Below, piece by piece: positions 36,081-44,395 of a stretch of DNA of 64,000 nt. The notes under the pieces are model-generated. The model saw nothing but the letters and a program-made list of their open reading frames with translations, did no database searches and was not told where the DNA came from. Origin of the DNA: Paracoccus aestuarii (GTDB lineage: Bacteria; Pseudomonadota; Alphaproteobacteria; Rhodobacterales; Rhodobacteraceae); assembly GCF_028553885.1 (NCBI RefSeq), contig NZ_CP067169.1:2286385-2350384 (forward strand), written 5' to 3'. A program made the translations under genes and the position numbers. Position 1 is the stretch's first letter. Each line of letters starts with the position of its first letter.

Positions 36081-36638
36081 ATGCTCGACACCACCACTGC
36101 CCCGCTGCCCGCGATGACGCCCGACTGGCGCGACTGCATCGCCGTTGGCGATGTCGTCTCGTTCCGCTTCCCCTGCGCGACGGACGACGACACGCCAAAG
36201 GCGAGGCCCTGCCTGGTCCTCGACATCGAGACCATCAACGGCCAGCGCTACGCGCTGCTGGCCTATGGCACGACGGCAACGGGCGGGGCGAACCGCGGCT
36301 ACGAGATCCGCGTGAGCTTTCCAGAGGCTCTGGCCTCAGCCGGCCTACACAAGCCGACCCGCTTCGTCGCGGCCCGGCGCCTGCTGGTGCCGCTCGAAAG
36401 CGCCGGCTTCGCCTGCTCCGCGATGACCGCGGCACCGGTCCTCGGCCGCCTCACCGGAGAAACCCGGGAGCGGATGCAGGCCATCCGCGCCCGCCTCCAT
36501 GCGGAGCGCGACATCGCCGCCGACCGGCGCGCCTCCCGTCGCCGGTCCGTCAGCCGCCAGCCGAGCGCACCGCGGCCCCTCGTCGTGGAAATCCGCCGCA
36601 CGAAGCGGCAGGCCGTCAGGAGCGGGAAGGCATCCTGA
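36081..36638 (+). CDS. MazF/PemK-like small protein of the mobile element (hypothetical)
   Basis: The 185-residue protein begins after GAGGACACC. Residues 22-75 read VGDVVSFRFPCA and, further on, RPCLVLDIETINGQRYALLAYG. This resembles the SH3-like core of MazF/PemK toxins (GDV...RPALVL), though the rest of the family pattern is weak. The C-terminal 50 residues are very basic (RRASRRRSVSRQP). No typical antitoxin precedes it; the overlapping downstream gene is the only partner. It could be a toxin, a conjugation accessory protein or simply a cargo protein; I cannot decide. Confidence 0.6.
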   Translation: MLDTTTAPLPAMTPDWRDCIAVGDVVSFRFPCATDDDTPKARPCLVLDIETINGQRYALLAYGTTATGGANRGYEIRVSFPEALASAGLHKPTRFVAARRLLVPLESAGFACSAMTAAPVLGRLTGETRERMQAIRARLHAERDIAADRRASRRRSVSRQPSAPRPLVVEIRRTKRQAVRSGKAS

Positions 36639-37063
36639 TGACCGACATGACACCTGCCACCCGCTTCACCAGCCGTGTCGAAGCAGTCCTCGGCCAGTCC
36701 CGCACCATCCGTGCGATGCTCCTGGACGAGGTGGTTCCGCACCTGCCGCCGGCGAGGCGCAGCGCCGCCGAGCATGTCGCCCGGCGGCTCATCCCGAGCC
36801 GGATCTTCGCCTCCGAGACACTGCACGACCTCGACGCGCTGATCGCCCAGTTGGAGCAGGAAGCAGAAGCCGGCACCCGCACCGGATGGGAGGCAGACGA
36901 CGGCCACTCCCGCGGCGGCTGGACGACAATCTGGCGCGACGAACGTGCCGCAAGCCTCACCGCATCCGCAGCTGAGTTGCGGCGCTTCCGGATGTCCATC
37001 ACCACCGTCATCGACGCGCTCGAGGCGGAGCGCATCGCGAACCGCCTGATGGATGCGGAGTGA
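36638..37063 (+). CDS. hypothetical protein coupled to the MazF-like gene
   Basis: The 141-residue mostly helical protein (SRVEAVLGQSRTIRAMLLDE, ARRSAAEHVARRLIPSRI, TLHDLDALIAQLEQEAEAG) has a start that overlaps the TGA of the preceding gene by one base pair step (TGATG), so the two are translated together. No family recognised. It is acidic where its partner is basic, which would fit a protein-protein pair. It ends just before a hairpin at 37070. Confidence 0.6.
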   Translation: MTDMTPATRFTSRVEAVLGQSRTIRAMLLDEVVPHLPPARRSAAEHVARRLIPSRIFASETLHDLDALIAQLEQEAEAGTRTGWEADDGHSRGGWTTIWRDERAASLTASAAELRRFRMSITTVIDALEAERIANRLMDAE

Positions 37064-37069
37064 ACCACC

Positions 37070-37094
37070 GACGGCGCCGACACCTGGCGCCGTC
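37070..37094 (+). terminator. hairpin after the MazF-like operon (possible terminator)
   Basis: GACGGCGCC, 7 bases, GGCGCCGTC, directly followed by TCTT. Strong stem, poor T-tract. It begins 7 bases after the stop of the upstream gene. Confidence 0.55.
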
Positions 37095-37438
37095 TCTTGA
37101 GGACCTTCGGGTCCCTCTGCCACCGGATCATCCGGCGGCAGGCGCGCCGGCGACCACTGCTCCGTCGCTGCTACGACCGAAGCCGGCGCGCCACTTCACC
37201 AGGCGAGGGAGTTGAAACTTGGCAGCAACTGCATCGCAAAGCATCGACCGCCATGTAGAACCTACCGTGCACCCATCGCGCCTGCGGCCTCATAGCCTTG
37301 CCTCAGTGTGCGTCGACTGCATGAGCGAAGAGCTAGCCATCGCCGGGCCCACCATTGATGCCGCCCTCACCTTTAACCGATAGACGCTGCCAAGCATAGC
37401 CTCACCCTTTGCTATCGGTCATCACGTGCATTGCTGCC
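37095..37438. other. gene-free segment between the two cargo blocks
   Basis: These 344 bases contain two more short hairpins (GAGGACC-TTCGG-GTCCCTC near 37099 and a CTGCC/GGCAG stem near 37118), then GC-neutral sequence without a convincing frame. Base composition shifts here from GC-rich (mob block) to AT-rich (HEPN/DUF262 block), so it is probably a junction between two acquired segments. Confidence 0.5.
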
Positions 37439-38362
37439 TCATCTGATGATTTTCCAGGCGGACGCGAAACGATCCTCGCCATAGAAAATGGCACAGCACC
37501 GAGATCCCCATGCTTTCTGTAGAACAAATTGCTCTGCGCTAGGTTTATCCGGAAATGCCCTAAGCGCCCTTACTGCGCCCTTAGGATAGACTTTCCATCT
37601 ATCGTCGATCCATTTTACCTTACAGAACATCACGTCTGCAGACGTCAGTGGACGCCTTCCAGACAAGATGTCATGGTCACGCCTCTCGAACGCACACAAA
37701 GCAGTTTCTAGTAAAGCATCGAAACATATCGATATGGCTATGCAGTTCTTCCTCAGCGTCTCAAGTTCGCCAACGGTTATGTTGGCGCTGGGCACGTGAG
37801 CCGCCTTGTGCCTTAACCGCGCGCTTGATTCGAACCTGCCTTTGAGATCCAAGCCTAGATCGAGCTGACCTGCCAAAGCAGTCATGTTCTGCCATGCAGA
37901 GGAAACACCAACCGCAGACAGAAATCTATTTACAGATTCTGATCCAATATTCGAGGCGTCGAACCCGAATGCGTGACGGTAGAGATTGTAGCTCTCGCTG
38001 GCAGTAGAAAAAATTGCCCCCGCAGATTCTTGCGCATAGACCTCTTTCTCCTCGGGCGACCTAATCTTCAACTGAAACGCTATCGAGCCGAAAGCTTCAT
38101 AAGTAGTAGCCTTCTTCAGCTTGTCCGGAAGTTCTACGAAGGGTATCCCGCAATGCCCGATCTTGTCGAGAGCTTCCGAAGCCCTTCTTTTCACAAAATC
38201 CTCTAACGCAACAAACGCCACAACGGCCATTCCTTGGCGGAAGAGAGCTGCTACTTGATTATGCTCAACCTCAGCCGGTGACTTTTGCGCTATCGTTTCA
38301 CTGGATAGGCCGAGTTCAAGAGCAGCCAGTCTTCTTATAAGCTGGCTCCTTGCCTCACTCAC
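37439..38362 (-). CDS. HEPN-domain protein (MAE_28990-like), putative RNase effector
   Basis: The 307-residue protein is helical at the N-terminus (NQVAALFRQGMAVVAFVALEDFVKRRASEAL, beginning at residue 35) and contains RLRHKAAH, giving the HEPN motif R184-x4-H189, here RHKAAH. HEPN proteins of this kind are metal-independent RNases in toxin-antitoxin and abortive-infection systems. The gene begins with GTG and overlaps the stop of the upstream DUF262 gene by 8 bases, so they form one operon. It is much more AT-rich than the core genome. The C-terminal 90 residues (from DHDILSGRRPL) match nothing I know. Family name from motif and context only. Confidence 0.72.
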   Translation of the reverse strand: MSEARSQLIRRLAALELGLSSETIAQKSPAEVEHNQVAALFRQGMAVVAFVALEDFVKRRASEALDKIGHCGIPFVELPDKLKKATTYEAFGSIAFQLKIRSPEEKEVYAQESAGAIFSTASESYNLYRHAFGFDASNIGSESVNRFLSAVGVSSAWQNMTALAGQLDLGLDLKGRFESSARLRHKAAHVPSANITVGELETLRKNCIAISICFDALLETALCAFERRDHDILSGRRPLTSADVMFCKVKWIDDRWKVYPKGAVRALRAFPDKPSAEQFVLQKAWGSRCCAIFYGEDRFASAWKIIR

Positions 38363-38856
38363 TGGCGAGCTCCTGCAAGAGTTGCCTCATGGTGTTCAGA
38401 CGGTACTTAATGGCCGACAAGTTATTAGTGGACTGAGTAACAGATTTCACAAACTGAAGGTCGCGTCGAAAAAGCTCTTTGGTTGCCTCTCGCACTCTTT
38501 CAGGTCTATCGGCCAGAACATCAAATTGACCTGTGGATAAACAACAGCAAGCATGCATCTCTGCATCGTACATCGGCGCGATAAATTGAGAACGCCAACC
38601 GTTATCAACAGGCTTATTGAAGGCATTATCGCCCCAAAGTGTAAAGCACCGGCTTATGCTGACATGAAACGCCTCTTGAAAATCTCGAGGCCAACTTTCC
38701 TTGTTTGCTCTCATAAACTCATCCATCCCGCGGGACATGAAATTCACGTCGAGCTCGCCGAAGTTCATGTAGAGAAAGCGGAGGACCATCTCCACATCAT
38801 TCATGTCCTTCGAAACGCGGCCACCCGTTAACTTTAGGCTCCAGACTCATTAAGTT

Positions 38857-39246
38857 TCACAGCCAGAACAAGACGGTTGCGGCGAGCATGATCGCTGAGA
38901 AGAACGTTTCCGGGCAGCGGTCATAACGGGTTGCGACGCGCCTCCAGTCCTTCAGACGTCCGAACATGATTTCGATGCGGTTACGCCTTTTGTAACGCCG
39001 CTTGTCGTATTTGACGACCTTCTTGCGGGACCTCCGTCCGGGGATGCAAACCTTTATCCCCTTGTCTTTCAAAGCGTCTCTGAACCAATCAGCGTCGTAG
39101 CCCCTGTCGGCCAGAAGCCACTCAGCCTTCGGCAGGCTGCCCAGCAGCGCCGCCGCGCCGGTGTAATCGCTAACCTGGCCGGCCGACATGAAGAACCCGA
39201 TCGGCCGCCCCTTCGCATCGGCGACAGCGTGCAACTTGGTGTTCAT
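38857..39246 (-). CDS. IS5-family transposase, orfB (copy 3)
   Basis: The 129-residue C-terminal half has DRGYDADWFRD and RIEIMFGRLKDWRR with the last catalytic residues. It overlaps orfA by 4 bases in another frame. Confidence 0.9.
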   Translation of the reverse strand: MNTKLHAVADAKGRPIGFFMSAGQVSDYTGAAALLGSLPKAEWLLADRGYDADWFRDALKDKGIKVCIPGRRSRKKVVKYDKRRYKRRNRIEIMFGRLKDWRRVATRYDRCPETFFSAIMLAATVLFWL

Positions 39247-39614
39247 ACCGCCTTTGGTGCGCCCGATCTGGCGCCCGCGCCCCCCTTTTTCACCCCAAGG
39301 CTCGAGGCCGTGCGGTGTGCCTTGAGATAGGTCGCGTCATTCATGATCGTCTTGTGCTCGGCGCTCTCGGCGGCAAGGCCGACCATGATCCGGGCAAAAA
39401 CCCCGTTATCGCTCCAGCGCTTCCAGCGGTTGTAGAGGGTTTTGGCCGGGCCGTATTCCTTCGGCGCGTCACACCACCGCAACCCATTACGATTGATGAA
39501 AATTATGCCGCTGAGGACGCGACGATCATCGACCCGGGGCTTGCCATGGCTCTTGGGAAAGAACGGTTTCAGACGCTCCATTTGGGCGTCGCTCAGCCAG
39601 TAAAGATTACTCAT
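39243..39614 (-). CDS. IS5-family transposase, orfA (copy 3)
   Basis: The 123-residue N-terminal half is identical in translation to copy 1. The run of A5G6 on the coding strand (39280-39290) before the orfA end is the probable frameshift site that joins it to orfB. Confidence 0.9.
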   Translation of the reverse strand: MSNLYWLSDAQMERLKPFFPKSHGKPRVDDRRVLSGIIFINRNGLRWCDAPKEYGPAKTLYNRWKRWSDNGVFARIMVGLAAESAEHKTIMNDATYLKAHRTASSLGVKKGGAGARSGAPKAV

Positions 39615-40256
39615 CGATCAGGTCTCCTTGCGGAGCCTGAATCATGCAAAGACCGTAAGATCAATGGGTCTGGAGCCTAGCGCCCTAGCAAGCAAATCAT
39701 TAGTTGAAGCTTCGATAAGTCCAGCATTGAAAGGGCCGTCATAGGCAACATTCCTTATTTCCTGTGCGGTTAGACTTTCCCCACCTGTATTGAGTCGCAG
39801 AAATACTTCGTATGTTAGCTCTGGGTCTGACTGGTTCAGCAGCGTAGTAACCCGGAGGTATGGCCGCATAACTAGTCCGTTCTGGATTTCACGGGGCAGA
39901 TCCCTGAACTTCAGGGTGTTGAGCTCTGGAAAACTTTCTAGGCCCTCAAGCCCAAACTCTCCACCAAGATATTGATCTATTGCAGTAAGCCTCTGCTTTC
40001 CGTCTATAACGCTATAGCTTCCAAACTCGTGTTCGGACAGGAAAATTGGTGGGACGGGAACGTTGAGAATGAACGACTCGATAAGACGAGACTGTTTCGC
40101 TCTGGGCCAACGATCACGTCGTTGATAGTGCGGATTAACGTCAACAGCTCCGCTCTGGATCATTTCGCGCATCACAGACAATGAAAAATCGGAATTTTGA
40201 ATCACAAGGCTGTGCTGTGCCTCTTTGAATTTCTTGAGTATCTTACTCGACTCCAT

Positions 40257-40698
40257 GTCAAGCTTCCCTTCGCATTGACGTTGGCTTCCGTGAAAAAAAC
40301 AAACTTTTTTTGAAACGTAAAGAGTTAACTGGCGCAAGCCTATCCTCTCAAAAGTGCACGTCGTATTTCTCGCCGTGTCTCTGAAGACTCCCCTCCGATA
40401 GCGGATGGGACACCCTCTTGCCGCGCACCTTCAGATGGCACGCCGCGCCCAAATCGTTGCGAAGATAGAAGTGGTGGCCGCAGTAAGTCGCCGGCGCTAT
40501 CGCCCGTTTCCAGCGACTGCGCCTTGCGGATTCGCGCTACCCTGATAGGCGCCTTAGGGTCGGAGCGTAGACTCCATGGCGGGTGGCCGACGCCCGCGGC
40601 TATGGCCGCGGGCATCTCTGCGGGTTCTTGATGCTTTCGGCGCTCCGTTCCCGGCGCGTTGCGGGGTGTTGGGGTGGCCCGAACGGAAGGAGACGCAG
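40257..40698. other. intergenic region between DUF262 and the recombinase operon
   Basis: About 440 bases without a convincing gene. The first 80 are AT-rich and should hold the DUF262 promoter (minus strand). The rest is GC-rich, with a perfect hairpin GCCCGCGGC, TATG, GCCGCGGGC at 40592-40613 and the ribosome binding site of the small gene at 40699. A minus-strand frame at 40340-40615 has no ribosome binding site and was not called. An attachment site of the serine recombinase could lie here. Confidence 0.5.
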
Positions 40699-40899
40699 AT
40701 GCACCTCAAGACACTCATCGACCTCATCGCCGAGCAGGCCGCAAGGGAAGCCGCGAAGCGGACAGCCGAGGACGCGCCAGGTGCAGTGCGTTCTTGCTAT
40801 CCGCCCCGCGGCCGCCGGGCAATCGGGCTCTTGATGAAGATTCTCGCGATCGTGGCGCTCGCGCGGCGCGCTGTGGGCCGTTATCGTCGCATCAGCTGA
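40699..40899 (+). CDS. small protein upstream of the recombinase
   Basis: The 66-residue frame starts MHLKTLIDLIAEQAAREA after AAGGAGACGCAG, a good ribosome binding site, and ends 32 bases before the recombinase reading. The N-terminal half is an amphipathic helix; the C-terminal part has a hydrophobic stretch (IGLLMKILAIVALA) and a basic tail. Not recognised. It may be a recombination directionality factor or just a leader gene; this is a guess. Confidence 0.5.
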   Translation: MHLKTLIDLIAEQAAREAAKRTAEDAPGAVRSCYPPRGRRAIGLLMKILAIVALARRAVGRYRRIS

Positions 40900-40931
40900 G
40901 GAACATTGCCTATGCACCATGCCCCCTCCGC

Positions 40932-42653
40932 GTGGCGATCTACGCCCGCTACTCGACCGACCTGCAGAACCCGAACTCGGTCAAGGACCAGATCGCCAGC
41001 TGCCGTGCGCTGGCGCAGGCGAAAGGCTGGCGGGTGGTGGCGGAGTATGCCGACGAGGCGATGTCGGGCTCGCGCTCGGACCGTCCAGACTTCATGCGCC
41101 TGTCGGCGGATCTTTCCAACGGTCGCTTCGACCTGGTGGTTGCCGAGAGCCTCGATCGGATCAGCCGCTCGATGAAGGACACGGCCGAGTTCTACGCCAT
41201 TGCGACCTTCAACGACATCGGTATCCACACGGTGGATGCTGGCGAGATCGACAAGCTGCGGATCGCCATCACCTCGACCATGGCCGAGATGTTCATTGAC
41301 AACCTGCGCGTAAAGACGCACCGGGGGTTGGCGGCGCGCGTCAGTGGCGGCGGCTCGGGCGGTGGGCGCGCCTACGGCTACACGAAAGCGGTGCTTCAGG
41401 GCGAGGACGGGCCTGTTAGGGGACTGGTCATCGTGCCTGAGGAGGCCGAGGTCATCCTGCGGATCTTCCATGCCTACGCAGAGGGCCAGTCCCCGATGAA
41501 GATCGCCGCCGCGCTGAACCGCGACGGCATCCCGGCGCCGCGGGCGCGGTCCGGGTCCGGGCACTGGATGCAGAACACCATCAACGGCCATGTCCGGCGC
41601 GGCACCGGCATCCTGAACAACGAGCTCTACATCGGCCGGCGGGTCTGGAACCGGCTGGAGTATCGCCGCGACCCCGCCACCTCGAAGCGCGTCTCCCGCC
41701 TGCGGCCGGAGAAAGACTGGGTCTGCCAGGAGATTCCCGGCCTTCGCATCGTCCCCCAGGAACTGTGGGACGCTATGAAGGCCCGCCAGTTGGCGATGAC
41801 GAAGGCGATTGCTCGGGCTGAGGGACCGGAGAGGCAGGGCCTTGGTGCGCGTGGCGCGGCCAAGCGGCGCAAATACCTGCTCTCGGGGCTGCTGCACTGC
41901 GGTGGCTGCGGCGGGGCGCTGATCGTCGCCGGCAGCGGCAACTCGAAGGGCTACTACTGCGCCAACGCCAAGCAGAAGGGCCCGGCGGTCTGCCCGGGAA
42001 TGCCGGGCCTGCGCAAGGCGGCGGTCGAAGACATCGTGCTGGACGGGCTGCGCGAGGCCCTGATGAGCCGGGAAGCCGTTGCTCAGTTCCGCAAGGACTA
42101 CGCCCGCCACCTGGCCGAGCAGAACCGTGGCGCCAGCCAGCGCATCTCGCGGCGCGCTGCCGCCGTCCGGAGCCTGGAGCAGAAGCGGCAAGGCTTCCGC
42201 GAGGCCATCGGAGCCGGATACGCCAACCCGTCGATCTTCGAGTGGCTGACCGACACGGAGCAGCAGCTGGCGGCGCTGCGGGCCGAGGCCGAGGCCGACG
42301 CGGGATCGGTGATCCAGCTTCCCGAAGACCTGACGGCGCTCTACAGGGCCTATGTCGAGGACCTGGCGCAGACGCTGTCGGGCAGCGATGTCGTCGGCCG
42401 TGCGTCGGACGAGCTGCACCGGCTGATCGCGCGGATCACGGTCACCTGGAACACGGAGGAGGCGCGTCACGATCTCGATCTGCAGGGCGATCTCGTGGCG
42501 CTGCTGTCGGCGGCGGACAACAAAAAAGCCGCCTCGTATGAGGCGGCTGGATCTTCGCTACGACTGGTTGCGGGGGCGCGCATTGGACACTGTTCCGTAA
42601 TGTCGAGGGCATTCAATCTCCCCTACCCGGCACGGACTGCCCGATCCGCATAG
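40932..42653 (+). CDS. large serine recombinase
   Basis: The protein (573 residues from GTG) begins VAIYARYSTDLQNPNSV with nucleophile Ser8. The resolvase domain runs to about residue 150 (ESLDRISRSMKDTAEFY), followed by a recombinase domain (YGYTKAVLQ, GIPAPRARSGSGHWMQNTI), a zinc ribbon (CGGCGG ... YYCANAKQKGPAVCPG) and a coiled coil. It integrates and excises circular DNA at att sites. No good ribosome binding site precedes the GTG. GAGGA at 40898 with ATG at 40912 would suit, but that ATG is one base out of frame. One extra C in the C5 run at 40922-40926 would give MHHAPLRVAIYARYS, so the N-terminus is uncertain. Confidence 0.9.
   Translation: MAIYARYSTDLQNPNSVKDQIASCRALAQAKGWRVVAEYADEAMSGSRSDRPDFMRLSADLSNGRFDLVVAESLDRISRSMKDTAEFYAIATFNDIGIHTVDAGEIDKLRIAITSTMAEMFIDNLRVKTHRGLAARVSGGGSGGGRAYGYTKAVLQGEDGPVRGLVIVPEEAEVILRIFHAYAEGQSPMKIAAALNRDGIPAPRARSGSGHWMQNTINGHVRRGTGILNNELYIGRRVWNRLEYRRDPATSKRVSRLRPEKDWVCQEIPGLRIVPQELWDAMKARQLAMTKAIARAEGPERQGLGARGAAKRRKYLLSGLLHCGGCGGALIVAGSGNSKGYYCANAKQKGPAVCPGMPGLRKAAVEDIVLDGLREALMSREAVAQFRKDYARHLAEQNRGASQRISRRAAAVRSLEQKRQGFREAIGAGYANPSIFEWLTDTEQQLAALRAEAEADAGSVIQLPEDLTALYRAYVEDLAQTLSGSDVVGRASDELHRLIARITVTWNTEEARHDLDLQGDLVALLSAADNKKAASYEAAGSSLRLVAGARIGHCSVMSRAFNLPYPARTARSA
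42522..42548 (-). terminator. rho-independent terminator of the parDE operon, inside the recombinase 3' end
   Basis: On the minus strand AGCCGCCTC, ATAC, GAGGCGGCT is followed by TTTTTT, a perfect stem with a 6-T run. It serves minus-strand transcripts from the toxin-antitoxin remnant. It is also translated as part of the recombinase C-terminus (NKKAASYEAAGSS), so the two transcripts overlap. Confidence 0.88.
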
Positions 42654-42666
42654 AGACTGCCATTCA

Positions 42667-42980
42667 TCATCCCCTAGATCGACTTCTCTTGATCCAGTCG
42701 GCCCACCATGGGTGACGGCATAGATGAGAACTTCTCGTGCGCCATCCTCAACCTTGAAGACAATCACACTCTTGCGTCCTGCCGGGATGGCACGGCGCCC
42801 CGGCGTAATCTCATCGCGCAAGTCGCCCTTGTGCGAAACCTCGGAAAGACTAAGGATCACAGCTTCGATCTCCGCCAGCTTTGCTGCAGCGGCAGATGCG
42901 CCCGCGTAATCCGCTATCCATCCGGCGATCTGCTCAAGATCGTCCACCACCAAAGGGTGGAAGCGTATACGATAGCTCAA
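42667..42980 (-). pseudogene. ParE/RelE-type toxin, C-terminal frameshift
   Basis: The product starts (TTG) SYRIRFHPLVVDDLEQIAGW and continues with LRDEITPGRRAIPAGRKSVIVFKVEDGAREVLIYAVTHGG (positions 60 to 92), the ParE fold. Just after HGG the frame is off by one: a missing base near 42702 would give ADWIKRSRSRG and a stop at 42667, a normal 104-residue ParE. As it stands the frame reads on to 42558 and gives 140 residues with an unrelated tail. The last strand and basic C-terminus matter for gyrase poisoning in ParE, so activity is doubtful. Confidence 0.82.
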
Positions 42981-43235
42981 CGATGACCGCTCTTCGAAAC
43001 ACGGCGACGGACGCGGCGAAAGGCATCGCCGGCATCAATGAACTCCTCGCGCAACGTCTGAAGCCTGCTTCAGATTTCATCGGCCAAGACCCCAGCGCGA
43101 CTTCGCGTTCCAGCTCGTCCTGGATCATCTGCTCCAAGGCCGCGGCAACCATCGCAGACTGGGACGCGAACACACCCGCACTCACCTTTTCCGTCAGAAA
43201 GCGGTGGTGGCGATCGGTGAAACTCAGCGTCGTCT
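42977..43235 (-). pseudogene. ParD-type antitoxin, start removed by IS and frame broken
   Basis: TKTTLSFTDRHHRFLTEKV and SAMVAAALEQMIQDELEREVAL are the ribbon-helix-helix and helix of ParD. The expected start codon (ATG before ACCAAG) has been replaced by ATT at the IS3 end at 43236. The frame is also off by one after EREVALG (about 43094), and in the ancestral frame (VLADEI, then TGA, then SRLQTLREEFIDAGDAF) a stop stands near 43075. The ancestral stop would overlap the toxin start, as in parDE operons. Not functional. Confidence 0.8.
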
Positions 43236-43307
43236 TGGTAATCCCCCCCGAAAGTAAGGGGCTGCATAAGTAGAATTTTCTCGGCAAGATGAACGAGGAG
43301 ATTCTTA

Positions 43308-43571
43308 ATGAAGACAAGCAAATACACTGAGGCGCAGATCCTTGCGATCCTGCGTCAGGCCGAAGGCGGGATGCCGGTGGCCGAGCTGTGCCGCGAGCAT
43401 GGCATGAGCAGCGCGTCGTTCTACAAGTGGCGGGCGAAGTATGGCGGCATGGACGCGTCGTTGATCAGCCAGATGAAGGCCACCGAGGACGAGAACCGGC
43501 GGCTGAAGCGGATGTATGCGGACCTCAGCATGCAGGCCGATCTGCTCAAAGAGGCGCTGGGAAAAAAGTGA
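43308..43571 (+). CDS. IS3-family transposase orfA
   Basis: The 87-residue protein has the [23 protein letters not shown] and [16 protein letters not shown], then the leucine-zipper-like [23 protein letters not shown]. It ends in A-AAA-AAG followed by TGA (43562-43571), the canonical -1 frameshift heptamer used by IS3 elements to make OrfAB. Confidence 0.95.
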   Translation: MKTSKYTEAQILAILRQAEGGMPVAELCREHGMSSASFYKWRAKYGGMDASLISQMKATEDENRRLKRMYADLSMQADLLKEALGKK

Positions 43572-44395
43572 CGCGGCCATCTCAACGCCGCGAGATGGCC
43601 GAGAAAGCGGTGGCGCGACACGGGGTCAGCATTGCGCTGGCGTGCCGGGCCTTCGGGGTCAGCGAGACCTGTTATCGCTACAGCCCGAAGCTGAAGGACG
43701 AGAACGAGGAGATCGCCGATCTGCTGGTCGGGTTGACCGATGCGCGCAAGACCTGGGGGTTTGGCCTGTGTTTTCTGCACTTGCGCAACGTGAAGGGGCA
43801 TCCGTGGAACCACAAGCGCGTCTACCGCATCTATTGCGCGCTGGAACTGAACCTACGGATCAAACCCCGCAAGCGGCTGAAGCGGGACAAACCGGAGGCT
43901 TTGGCGGTGCCGGACGCGCCCAACATGACCTGGTCGATGGACTTCATGGCCGATCGCCTGGGGGATGGCCGCCAGTTCCGGCTCTTGAACGTGCTGGATG
44001 ACTTCAACCGGGAGGGCTTGGGCATCGAGGTCGACTTTTCACTGCCCGCCGAGCGCGTCATCCGGAGCCTTGACCGGATCATCGAATGGCGTGGCAAGCC
44101 TGGCACTATAAGGGTCGACAACGGCCCGGAATATATCAGCGGCAAGCTGATGGAATGGGCAGAGAAGCGTAAGATCACGATCCAGCACATCCAACCCGGA
44201 CAGCCGCAGCAGAACGCCTATATCGAGCGCTACAACCGCACCGTCCGGCATGAATGGCTCGACCAATACATCATCGAAACCATCGAGGAGGCCCAAGACT
44301 TCGCCACACAATGGCTCTGGACTTACAACAACGACCGCCCGAACATGGGCATCGGCGGCATCACACCCGCCATGAAACTGAAAATGGCCGCGTGA
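43568..44395 (+). CDS. IS3-family transposase orfB
   Basis: The DDE integrase part has [12 protein letters not shown] (first Asp), [12 protein letters not shown] (second Asp) and [18 protein letters not shown] (Glu). It follows orfA in the -1 frame; the fused reading is [20 protein letters not shown]. OrfB alone could start at GTG 43568 or Met 43595. Confidence 0.94.
   Translation: MTRPSQRREMAEKAVARHGVSIALACRAFGVSETCYRYSPKLKDENEEIADLLVGLTDARKTWGFGLCFLHLRNVKGHPWNHKRVYRIYCALELNLRIKPRKRLKRDKPEALAVPDAPNMTWSMDFMADRLGDGRQFRLLNVLDDFNREGLGIEVDFSLPAERVIRSLDRIIEWRGKPGTIRVDNGPEYISGKLMEWAEKRKITIQHIQPGQPQQNAYIERYNRTVRHEWLDQYIIETIEEAQDFATQWLWTYNNDRPNMGIGGITPAMKLKMAA

Larger units (their letters stand above)
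38837..39677 (-). mobile_element. IS5-family (IS427-like) element, copy 3, 841 bp, intact
   Basis: It has the same GGCTCCAGACTCATT and GGCTCCAGACCCATT ends as the other copies, TA target duplication, same orientation as copy 1. Both transposase frames are open. It disrupts the DUF262 gene. Confidence 0.95.
38355..40256 (-). pseudogene. DUF262-family protein, split by IS5 copy 3
   Basis: The N-terminal half (39678-40256, from MESSKILKKF) has NPHYQRRDRWP, VPPIFLSE and DGKQRLTAIDQYL, the ParB/Srx-like nucleotide-binding motif of DUF262. It runs to NDLLARAL, where IS5 is inserted. Beyond the IS the frame resumes as KLTGGRVSKDMNDVEMVLRF and ends QELASE at 38355. Without the IS and one TA the join reads GCG-CTA-AAG and the gene would be a continuous protein of about 350 residues. 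GmrSD and BrxU nucleases and several defence systems use DUF262. An IS-derived tail of about 11 residues (GSRPIDLTVFA) now caps the N-terminal fragment. Confidence 0.87.

Noticed and set aside
40340-40615. A 91-codon minus-strand frame before the recombinase operon
   Set aside because: No ribosome binding site, odd composition and no recognisable domain; the region is better explained as intergenic.
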